From: Fimbriimonas sp.
GTDB taxonomy: Bacteria; Armatimonadota; Fimbriimonadia; Fimbriimonadales; Fimbriimonadaceae
Direction of reading: 5' to 3'
Length of the DNA: 37,581 nucleotides
NCBI GenBank assembly: GCA_031292555.1
Contig: JARLGV010000134.1
Span: 1 to 37,581 of the forward strand
Position 1 is the stretch's first letter; each line of letters opens with the position of its first letter. Below the pieces are notes generated by a model. That model saw nothing but the letters and a program-made list of their open reading frames with translations. It made no database searches and had not been told where the DNA came from. The position numbers were made by a program, and so were the translations under genes. Shown here piece by piece: positions 17,155 through 23,831 of the stretch.

Positions 17155-17973
17155 GTGGACAAACTGACATCAAAGCAGATCGCCTTTTTCGACACGTTCG
17201 GGTACCTGGTCTTTCCTGGCCTTTTGGCCGACGAAATTGATTGGGTCATTCACGAGTTTGAGGCGGTCTTCACGGACAAGGGGCTTGTCCACGACTTTTG
17301 GCAGCGGACCTGCGTGGTGCCGTTCATCGACTCGCGGGAAAGGCTCTCGGCCCTGCTGGACAACCCAAAGATCGAAGGCATCGCAGCGAGTTTGCTAGGC
17401 GACGATTTCAACTATGTGGGTAGCGACGGCAACTACTATACGGGCGACACAGGTTGGCATAGCGACGGATTTCACACGGTCGGAAAGTTTATCAAGATCG
17501 CTCTCTATCTGGATCCCGTCAAGCGAGACACCGGGGCTTTGCGCGTCATACCGGGATCTCATCAAGTGCATCTCCTCGATGCCTGGAAGGGGCGCGACGC
17601 CCGTCGTTCCGAGGAGAATTGGGGGATCGAGCAGCGAGACGTACCGGCGATCTCCCTCGACTCAAACCCAGGCGACGTCGTGGCGTTCAACCACAACTTG
17701 ATGCACGCCGCGTTCGGAGGCAGCAACCAACGCCGTATGTTCACGCTGAACTGCTGCCGACGCTGTCGAACTCCAGATGAGATCGCCGATCTGGAGTCGT
17801 ACATCGGCGGCCACGATCGCTTTCTGAACGACCATATGCATTCGGACCAGATGAAGGCGACCGCGTCGGCTTCCCGGATGGTCCACCTCGAACAGGTGAT
17901 CCAACACGAGGGTCACCTGGCCACTCTAGCTGCCAAAGCCCGCGAGACGATGAAGGAACCGGCTCGAGGCTAG
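17155..17973 (+). CDS. phytanoyl-CoA dioxygenase family (PhyH) Fe(II)/2-oxoglutarate oxygenase
   Basis: This 272-residue non-haem iron oxygenase has its iron site visible as H102-x-D104 (GWHSDGFH) and the distal H184 (NHNLMHAAFGG). R193 or R194 (NQRRMFTLN) is the expected 2-oxoglutarate-binding residue. GALRVIPGSHQVH (127-139) is a classic PhyH-family block. Family members hydroxylate small molecules such as lipids, alkaloid or polyketide intermediates and osmolytes. The start is GTG at 17155. The nearby ATG at 17147 is out of frame and quickly stops. Gene order suggests that it hydroxylates a substrate handled by the neighbouring dehydrogenases. Confidence 0.88.
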   Translation: MDKLTSKQIAFFDTFGYLVFPGLLADEIDWVIHEFEAVFTDKGLVHDFWQRTCVVPFIDSRERLSALLDNPKIEGIAASLLGDDFNYVGSDGNYYTGDTGWHSDGFHTVGKFIKIALYLDPVKRDTGALRVIPGSHQVHLLDAWKGRDARRSEENWGIEQRDVPAISLDSNPGDVVAFNHNLMHAAFGGSNQRRMFTLNCCRRCRTPDEIADLESYIGGHDRFLNDHMHSDQMKATASASRMVHLEQVIQHEGHLATLAAKARETMKEPARG

Positions 17974-18009
17974 CGCAACAGAACTATGGATGGATCGCCG
18001 GGGCGGAGA

Positions 18010-18996
18010 ATGAAGGCGATGGTCCTAAGGGGAGCCGGTATTCCCCTTGAGATGTCGGACCCCCTAATCCCCGTTCCATCGTCAGACCAGGTGCTGATCC
18101 GGGTAAGGGCGTGTGCCGTTTGCCGGACCGATCTGCACATCGTCGACGGCGAATTGACGGACCCGAAATTGCCGCTTATTCCTGGGCATGAGATTGTCGG
18201 GACAGTGGTCGAGACGGGCTCCGGCGTCGATCGTTTCAAAGCGGGGGATCGAGTCGGGGTTCCTTGGCTAGGGTGGACATGCGGTGTCTGCGAGTATTGT
18301 CGCACGGGTCGCGAAAACCTCTGCGATGGGGCGAAGTTCACCGGCTACACCCTTGACGGTGGGTTCGCGGAATTCACGGTGGCCGATCACCGGTATTGTT
18401 TCCCGATACCTGAATCCTATTCGGATGTCGAAGCGGCCCCGCTACTTTGCGCGGGACTCATTGGGTATCGCGCACTCCGAATGGCCGGCGATGCCAAGCG
18501 GATTGGTCTCTACGGGTTCGGGGCGGCTGCCCATATCGTGTGCCAACTCGCGGTATCTCAGGGGCGCACGGTGTACGGATTTACTCGACCAGGCGACCAT
18601 GCCGGCATGGCGTTTGCGGGGAAAATGGGGGCAACTTGGGCAGGAGGATCGAACGAATGGCCACCAGATCCGCTTGACGCTGCCCTCATTTTTGCGCCCG
18701 TCGGTTCGCTCGTGCCTCAAGCTCTGCGGATGGTTGCGAAAGGTGGCGTAGTTGTTTGCGCGGGGATTCACATGAGCGATATCCCGAGCTTTCCCTATGC
18801 CGACCTATGGGAAGAGAGGGTGGTTCGTTCGGTCGCCAACCTGACGAGGAAGGATGGCGAGGACTTCATGCAACTCGCCGGACGCACGAGGATTCGCACC
18901 CTAACGACGGCATTCCCCCTAGCTGACGCTAATCGCGCTTTGGACGACCTTCGGAGCGGACGCCTGGAGGGCGCGGCGGTATTGGTCGTCGAATAG
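18010..18996 (+). CDS. zinc-dependent alcohol dehydrogenase (MDR superfamily)
   Basis: This 328-residue medium-chain dehydrogenase/reductase has catalytic zinc ligands C38 (CAVCRTDLH), H60-E61 (PGHE) and probably C147 (LLCAGL), and structural zinc cysteines C91, C94, C97 and C105 (CGVCEYCRTGRENLC). The cofactor loop reads GLYGFGAAAH in place of the usual GxGxxG, a form found in one branch of this family. Start: ATG at 18010 gives the common MKAMVLRGAG N-terminus. An ATG at 17986 in the same frame is possible and neither has a well-spaced Shine-Dalgarno. It follows the dioxygenase-like gene closely and precedes kynureninase by 56 nt. Confidence 0.88.
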   Translation: MKAMVLRGAGIPLEMSDPLIPVPSSDQVLIRVRACAVCRTDLHIVDGELTDPKLPLIPGHEIVGTVVETGSGVDRFKAGDRVGVPWLGWTCGVCEYCRTGRENLCDGAKFTGYTLDGGFAEFTVADHRYCFPIPESYSDVEAAPLLCAGLIGYRALRMAGDAKRIGLYGFGAAAHIVCQLAVSQGRTVYGFTRPGDHAGMAFAGKMGATWAGGSNEWPPDPLDAALIFAPVGSLVPQALRMVAKGGVVVCAGIHMSDIPSFPYADLWEERVVRSVANLTRKDGEDFMQLAGRTRIRTLTTAFPLADANRALDDLRSGRLEGAAVLVVE

Positions 18997-19052
18997 TGCC
19001 CTTCGGGCCAGAATAGAGTCCGTTGCCTTCCCGCCAAAAAAGGCTATCTCCA

Positions 19053-20303
19053 ATGAACCCTCCCTTCGACACCGAATCGCTTGTGGCCCATGCGCGGGGG
19101 CTGGATGCAGCGGACCCTCTCCGTTCGTTTCGCGACGCGTTCGTCGTCGACGACCCGGAACTGATCTACTTGGATGGGAATTCTCTGGGAAGGCTTCCCA
19201 TTCGGACCGACGAACGAGTGCGTCAAGTTGTCTCTGAAGAGTGGGGAACTCGCCTGGTCAACGGTTGGGGCGACGGATGGATCGATTTGCCTCGCCGTTT
19301 GGGTGGGAAGATCGCGGGCCTCATTGGAGCCCTGCCAGAGGAAGTGATCGTTTGCGACTCCACGTCGGTAAACCTCTACAAACTGGCGATGGCTGCGCTT
19401 GATGGGAGGCCGGGCCGATCGAAGGTCCTGACGGACGCGTCGAACTTCCCGAGTGACGTCTATATCCTGGCAGGGTGTGCGGCCCAAACGGGGCGCGAAC
19501 TAATCGTCGTAGAGCCCGATGAACTCGCTTCCTCCTTGGATCGCGATACCGCTTTGGTCTCGGCGAGTCATGTTGCGTTCAAGAGCGGTGCGATTGCGGA
19601 TATGGTCAGCGTGACGGATGCAGCCCATACCGTTGGAGCATTGACCCTTTGGGACCTCAGCCACTCGGTCGGAGCTCTACCGATTAATCTGAACGCTGCC
19701 AGCGTCGATCTGGCGATCGGATGCACCTACAAATATCTGAACGGCGGACCGGGCTCGCCGGCGTTTCTGTTTGTTCGAAAGGAGCTTCAGGATGAGCTGG
19801 TGAGCCCGATTCGAGGTTGGTTCGGTCAGGCGGATGCCTTTGCCTTCGGCCTCGAATATACGCCGGCGCCCGGGCTGGACCGCTTTCTCGCCGGTACGCC
19901 CCCGATCCTATCAATGGCGGCGATCGAAGCTGGAGTCGACCTCGTGATTGAAGTGGGGATCGATCGGCTGCGAGCCAAATCGGTTGCTCAAACCGAGTTC
20001 CTAGTCCGACTTTGGCAAGCTCTGTTGGAACCGCTCCAAGTTAGCTTGAATTCGCCCGTTGATCCGGGCCGACGGGGCTCCCACGTCTCGATCGGTCATC
20101 CTAACGCGTTTCAGATCGACCAGGCGCTGATCCACGAGAAGAACGTCATTCCTGACTTTCGCTGCCCCGACTCGATCCGATTCGGAGTGACACCGCTTTA
20201 CACGACATTTGAGCAGTTAGCCAAAGCAATCCTGCGAACCCGATCGGTCATTGAGGACGGGTCATACCGACGCTATTCGCCCGAGCCCAGCCGCGTGACG
20301 TAA
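19053..20303 (+). CDS. kynU: kynureninase
   Basis: This 416-residue PLP enzyme of aminotransferase fold type I cleaves L-kynurenine or 3-hydroxykynurenine to anthranilate (or 3-hydroxyanthranilate) and alanine. Features typical of KynU include YLDGNSLGRLP at 39-49, WGxxLVNGWGDGWIDLP at 64-80, FPSDVYIL at 132-139, WDLSHSVGALP at 200-210, and the PLP lysine K227 in CTYKYLNGGPGSPAF. The C-terminal RFGVTPLYTTFEQ is also family-typical. No tryptophan dioxygenase or kynurenine formamidase is present in the window, so the kynurenine route is incomplete here. Start ATG 19053 is chosen over an in-frame TTG 30 nt upstream. It is the last gene of the same-strand run, 113 bp from the convergent sulfotransferase gene. 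Confidence 0.92.
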   Translation: MNPPFDTESLVAHARGLDAADPLRSFRDAFVVDDPELIYLDGNSLGRLPIRTDERVRQVVSEEWGTRLVNGWGDGWIDLPRRLGGKIAGLIGALPEEVIVCDSTSVNLYKLAMAALDGRPGRSKVLTDASNFPSDVYILAGCAAQTGRELIVVEPDELASSLDRDTALVSASHVAFKSGAIADMVSVTDAAHTVGALTLWDLSHSVGALPINLNAASVDLAIGCTYKYLNGGPGSPAFLFVRKELQDELVSPIRGWFGQADAFAFGLEYTPAPGLDRFLAGTPPILSMAAIEAGVDLVIEVGIDRLRAKSVAQTEFLVRLWQALLEPLQVSLNSPVDPGRRGSHVSIGHPNAFQIDQALIHEKNVIPDFRCPDSIRFGVTPLYTTFEQLAKAILRTRSVIEDGSYRRYSPEPSRVT

Positions 20304-20407
20304 CGTCCGGGGCTCCCATTCTCCTGTTCTCGAATGGCCAGTCGATCGGACTTGCCACCTTCGATAGTTGCTATCTGGTGGACGTGTGCGGGGACAGTCG
20401 TGTCCAC

Positions 20408-20421
20408 TAGCCGCGGCTAGC
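20408..20421. other. 14-bp perfect palindrome at a convergent gene end
   Basis: CTAGCCGCGGCTAG is self-complementary and includes the stop codon of the sulfotransferase gene. GTGGAC and GTCCAC just upstream may form an additional stem. It could take part in termination for the convergent kynU and sulfotransferase genes, but it lacks a U-tract and a proper loop. Confidence 0.35.
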
Positions 20422-21250
20422 GAAGCGAGATGCAGTTGGACAGGCCCTCTTCGCATGACACGGACTGACTGTTTACCGAATTTGACCGCAAGATACGATC
20501 CAGACGCTCGTTCGCGTGTCGATAGATCTCGTAATCCATGGCATTCAGTTGGATCAAGAACTCTCGATCTCGATCGGCAACTTGGGTCTTGCCTTTCGAT
20601 GCGTTGTAGTCTGGACGCTTGGGCATCCGGAACCCAGGTTTCGTCTCAAAGAGGGCTGAGATCGCAAGGACTGTCTCGTCCATTCGTTCAGTCACTCCGA
20701 GAAACGAGTAAGACTCCGACATCCTGACCGCCAGGATCCGGCTGGTGTCGGATTGCTCGAGCCGGTCGAACTCCCAAAGACCGAAGAAGTGACGAGTGAA
20801 CGGATTGTCGAGCGTCATGCGCAGTTCGGGCACTCGTATGAAGTCGCTGAAACTGAGCGTCTTGGCAAGATTGCAGTGGGGCAGGTCGGCCGTCACGTTG
20901 TAGCGCCAAAAGTTGTATGTCGACAGGATCTGAGACACAGGATCGCGTACGACGCTGATCAGTCGACGGGGCCGGATGAGGTTGAAAGCCCTTACCGTGT
21001 CAAGGCGCATGTGACCGACAATCACTGTGAAGTCGTCCAGCCTCTCCATCTCGGCAGGATGAGTGTGAGGGTAGTCGGGGCCGCAGTCGATATTCTCGGA
21101 TGTCGGGCCCAGCAACTCGCACAGGACGCTTGCAAGGTAGGAACCACCTGTCCGAGGGATGTGATCGAACAAATATCGGTAATCGGGTAGCGACGGCGGA
21201 GGCGGTTTTCTTGCGATATGTTTCAAGCCAACAATGCTTCTAAAATTCAA
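20417..21250 (-). CDS. sulfotransferase family protein
   Basis: This 277-residue PAPS-dependent sulfotransferase of the family 2 (carbohydrate) type has the 5'-phosphosulfate loop near residues 30-38 (HIPRTGGSY). The 3'-phosphate-binding block is SVVRDPVSQILSTYNFW at ~99-115, with R102 and S107/S110. Such enzymes sulfate sugars or small hydroxyl compounds. The apparent start is TTG at 21250, and no ATG lies nearby in frame. The DNA is visibly richer in A+T than its neighbours and is followed by an A+T-rich leader region, which may mark horizontal transfer (inference). It has no same-strand partner. Confidence 0.82.
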   Translation of the reverse strand: MNFRSIVGLKHIARKPPPPSLPDYRYLFDHIPRTGGSYLASVLCELLGPTSENIDCGPDYPHTHPAEMERLDDFTVIVGHMRLDTVRAFNLIRPRRLISVVRDPVSQILSTYNFWRYNVTADLPHCNLAKTLSFSDFIRVPELRMTLDNPFTRHFFGLWEFDRLEQSDTSRILAVRMSESYSFLGVTERMDETVLAISALFETKPGFRMPKRPDYNASKGKTQVADRDREFLIQLNAMDYEIYRHANERLDRILRSNSVNSQSVSCEEGLSNCISLR

Positions 21251-21505
21251 TAGGAGAATCCCCCGGAAGCAACATTAATCAGTCTTTAATACCCAGGATT
21301 AATACGGTGCTCCCGTTCATAGGAAAGAACGATATTGGCGACCGAATGTTCGGTCGTCTAGGACAATTTAGGTCAGAGAACTCTTACCTCTGCGTTTCCG
21401 ACGTGGCCAGTAAGGGCGGGTTGCTCAGACCCCTTCAGTGACGCCTTACAGGCGCGTTTGCCGTGGCTTGGCAAGTTGGGAGGCAAAACGTGCAAGATAG
21501 AGGCG
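21251..21505. promoter_or_regulatory. A+T-rich regulatory region ahead of the sugar ABC operon
   Basis: The 255-bp divergent region contains an A+T-rich part (21270-21305, with repeated TTAAT motifs) and an 18-bp dyad (separate entry). GACAAT at 21362-21367 is a possible -10. No clear reading frame is present except the in-frame extension of the permease to a TTG at 21458, judged not to be the start. Confidence 0.4.
21339..21356. promoter_or_regulatory. 18-bp perfect dyad, candidate operator
   Basis: CGACCGAA, a 2-nt centre (TG), and TTCGGTCG form a perfect inverted repeat with 8-bp arms. The 2-nt centre is too tight for an RNA hairpin, so a dimeric DNA-binding regulator is the natural explanation. 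It lies about 150 nt before the permease start and just upstream of a possible -10 (GACAAT). No regulator gene is adjacent. Confidence 0.55.
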
Positions 21506-22540
21506 ATGCGAAGAAGGCTACTTTCCATCGTTGGGATGCAGCAGTTCGGCCTTGTGGTCATTATCGTGGCCCTGGGAGTGATCATGTCCCTGTTCGCGGG
21601 GACCCATCTGGATCGCGTGAGCGGCCAGACGGTCAACAACTTCTTGAATCCGAGCACGCTCATCCAGATCGCCACCGACACGAGTTTCTTTGCGATCATG
21701 GCAGTCGGTATGACGATGGTGATCATTTCGGCCGGCATCGACCTCTCGATTGGGTCGGTGTACGCCATGTCGGCTGTCCTCATGTCGCTCGCGCTCCAGA
21801 AGATGACGAACGCAGCACCAGTCGAGCAGGTTCTCGTCGGAATGGCGCTGAGTTGCGGAATCGGTCTTCTTGCCGGCCTCTTCAACGGAGTCATGGTCTC
21901 TCGGCTGGGCGTCCACCCGTTCATCATCACTTTGGGAACGATGTGGGTGTTTCGAGGTATCGCGTTCGTCACGACCAAGGCGATGAGCATCTTGGTGCCC
22001 GAGTCGCTAACTCATTTCGCCAAGGCTAACTTGGGCATGCGCCGGGACTTATTTCCGGTGCCGATGGTAGTCATGCTGGTCGTTACCGTTATCGGGGCGC
22101 TGTTCCTCCAATACACAACGTGGGGAAGACGGATCTTCGCGGCAGGAGGCAACATTGAGGCAGCGAAGTACTCGGGCCTCAACATCAATCGGATATTGTC
22201 TAGCGTTTATGTGATCGCGGGCCTGTCCGCTGGTATCGCAGCGTTCGTTGGAACCGGATTCTACGGAGCTTCAAGTTCAGGTGACGCGCAAGGGTATGAG
22301 CTATACGTCATTGCGAGCGCCGTCGTTGGAGGGGCAAGCCTGAACGGCGGCAAGGGCAGCGCCATCGGCGCGATGCTCGGGGCCCTACTGATCGTGATGA
22401 TCCGCCAGGCGATCCGCACCTTGAATTTGGATCAGAACTACGAGTGGATCATTATCGGATTCGCGATCGTGATCTCGGTGGTTCTCGATCGCTGGAATGC
22501 GACCCGCACCCAGCGCCGCCTGGTTCAGGCAAGACAATAG
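21506..22540 (+). CDS. sugar ABC transporter permease (RbsC/MglC type)
   Basis: This 344-residue membrane protein of the carbohydrate-uptake-2 family has about 8-10 helices. Family blocks are visible: MAVGMTMVIISAGIDLSIGS (near residues 67-86), ALSCGIGLLAGLFNG, GVHPFIITLGTMWVFRGIA, GRRIFAAGGNIEAAKYSGLN, and VVGGASLNGGKGSAIGAMLGAL. The start ATG at 21506 has GAGG a few bases upstream (gatagaggcg). It heads a gene set with a binding lipoprotein, a double ATPase and an alpha-galactosidase. The likely substrate is a galactose-containing sugar, by context only. Confidence 0.93.
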   Translation: MRRRLLSIVGMQQFGLVVIIVALGVIMSLFAGTHLDRVSGQTVNNFLNPSTLIQIATDTSFFAIMAVGMTMVIISAGIDLSIGSVYAMSAVLMSLALQKMTNAAPVEQVLVGMALSCGIGLLAGLFNGVMVSRLGVHPFIITLGTMWVFRGIAFVTTKAMSILVPESLTHFAKANLGMRRDLFPVPMVVMLVVTVIGALFLQYTTWGRRIFAAGGNIEAAKYSGLNINRILSSVYVIAGLSAGIAAFVGTGFYGASSSGDAQGYELYVIASAVVGGASLNGGKGSAIGAMLGALLIVMIRQAIRTLNLDQNYEWIIIGFAIVISVVLDRWNATRTQRRLVQARQ

Positions 22541-22564
22541 CGAACCGGAATCGCAACCGGTTCG
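22541..22564 (+). other. intercistronic hairpin between permease and binding-protein genes
   Basis: CGAACCGG and CCGGTTCG form a perfect 8-bp stem around an 8-nt loop, starting at the base after the permease stop codon. No U-tract follows. It resembles hairpins that attenuate read-through or protect message ends and could set the higher level normally needed for a binding protein. Confidence 0.55.
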
Positions 22565-22593
22565 GAAGACTGTGTAAGCTACAAACACAATTC

Positions 22594-22600
22594 GGAGGAG
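22594..22600 (+). promoter_or_regulatory. strong Shine-Dalgarno of the binding-protein gene
   Basis: GGAGGAG lies 9 nt before the ATG at 22610. It is the strongest ribosome-binding site in the window, consistent with high output of a binding protein, and contrasts with the many genes that have none. Confidence 0.7.
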
Positions 22601-22609
22601 TGAGATACG

Positions 22610-23671
22610 ATGAAGTTCAAGCACATTCTATGGGGAGCGGCTGCTCTCGGAATCCTCGCGGCGATCGGCTGCGGCAGTTCAGATAATCCCGCACCGTCCG
22701 CGACAACGGACACGGCAGGCGGGACCAAGACGGGGGCAGCGCCCAAGAAGAAGGACTACAAGATCGTTATGATCGCCAAGAGTTCTTCGAATCCGGTGTT
22801 TGCCGCCGCTCAAACCGGCGCAAACGACGCCGCCAAGGAACTGGGCGCCAAGAACGGCGTGAATATCACGATCGACTGGCGGACTCCCAACGACGAGGAC
22901 CCCCATGTTCAAGCTCAGCGCATCGGGCAGGCCGTTAACGATGGCGCCGACGCGGTTCTCGTGTCCTGCTCCAACGCCGAGATCCTGACCGGCGCGATCA
23001 ACGACGCGGTCGACAAGGGAGTGCCTGTCATGACGTTTGACAGCGATGCGCCGAAGTCCAAGCGATTCGCGTTCTACGGTGCGGATGACATCGCATGCGG
23101 CACCCAGGTTATGAGCGAACTGTCCAAGATTATCGGCGGTAAGGGCAATGTCGCCATTTTGGCGGGCAGCCAGAACGCTCCGAACCTCCAGAAGCGCGTT
23201 CAGGGCGCTCAAGACGAGGCCAAGAAGTATCCGGGCATCAAGATCGTCGGAGTGTTCAACCACGCGGAGACGGCAGAGGATGCATCGGCTGAGGTCAACA
23301 AGGACATGAACTCCCACCCGGAAATCACGGCTTGGGCGATGATCGGCGGCTGGCCATTGTTCGCCACTTCGCTGCTTACACTTGACCCGAACAAGGTCAA
23401 GATCGTGTCCGTCGACGCGCTGCCGCAGGAACTCCCCTACATCGAAAAGGGCATCGCGCCCGTGCTGCTTGCTCAGCCGGTTTACGATTGGGGCTATAAG
23501 TCGGTCGGCATCATCGTCGACAAGGTCATTCTCGGAAAGGACGTGCCCACTATCAACAAGATGGACCTCGTCAAGGTCTCGAACGACAACCTTGGCGATT
23601 GGGCTCAGACCCTGAAGAAGTGGGGCTTCGCCGTCGATGCGAAGTACCTCGCGATGGCCAAGACCAAATAG
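22610..23671 (+). CDS. sugar-binding lipoprotein (periplasmic binding protein, RbsB/MglB type)
   Basis: This 353-residue substrate-binding protein has a lipoprotein signal ending at C21 (LAAIGCG) and a Thr/Pro/Lys linker to about residue 48. The type 1 binding fold follows: YKIVMIAKSSSNPVFAAAQTGA (50-71), GADAVLVSCSNAEILTGAINDAVDKGVPVMTFDSD, and VSVDALPQELPYIEKG. The Asp-rich hinge and FDSD are typical of ribose/galactose-type proteins. It delivers sugar to the permease encoded upstream. It lies 69 nt after the permease gene, beyond a hairpin, and 160 nt before the ATPase gene, beyond a repeat array. Confidence 0.92.
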   Translation: MKFKHILWGAAALGILAAIGCGSSDNPAPSATTDTAGGTKTGAAPKKKDYKIVMIAKSSSNPVFAAAQTGANDAAKELGAKNGVNITIDWRTPNDEDPHVQAQRIGQAVNDGADAVLVSCSNAEILTGAINDAVDKGVPVMTFDSDAPKSKRFAFYGADDIACGTQVMSELSKIIGGKGNVAILAGSQNAPNLQKRVQGAQDEAKKYPGIKIVGVFNHAETAEDASAEVNKDMNSHPEITAWAMIGGWPLFATSLLTLDPNKVKIVSVDALPQELPYIEKGIAPVLLAQPVYDWGYKSVGIIVDKVILGKDVPTINKMDLVKVSNDNLGDWAQTLKKWGFAVDAKYLAMAKTK

Positions 23672-23684
23672 AGCGGGGAGGGAA

Positions 23685-23808
23685 GATGGAGTGATGGAGT
23701 AGTGGAGTGATCGAGTAGTGGAGTGATGCACTGTCATCCACAGAAAGACTCCGCTACTCCGCTACTCCGCTACTCCATTTCTCTACTCCTCCGCTATTCC
23801 TCCACTCC
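23685..23808. repeat. opposed arrays of 8-bp tandem repeats
   Basis: Left arm 23688-23727 is five perfect-length 8-bp units of GGAGTGAT or GGAGTAGT (one begins C). Right arm 23748-23808 is about seven and a half 8-bp units, the first three identical (ACTCCGCT), i.e. GGAGTAGC read on the other strand. A 20-nt spacer separates the arms, so the transcript could fold into a long imperfect stem. It fills nearly the whole gap between the binding-protein and ATPase genes. Confidence 0.8.
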
Positions 23809-23831
23809 GACCAGCTCCACCCTATCGAACG

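Noticed and set aside
22679-23737. Long open frame on the - strand opposite the sugar-binding lipoprotein gene
   Set aside because: It mirrors a clear binding protein on the + strand and begins inside the 8-bp repeat array, giving a His/Ser/Thr-rich artefact N-terminus.
23685-23808. CRISPR array interpretation of the short regular repeats
   Set aside because: The 8-bp units are contiguous, without unique spacers, and the two halves are in opposite orientation. No cas gene is present.
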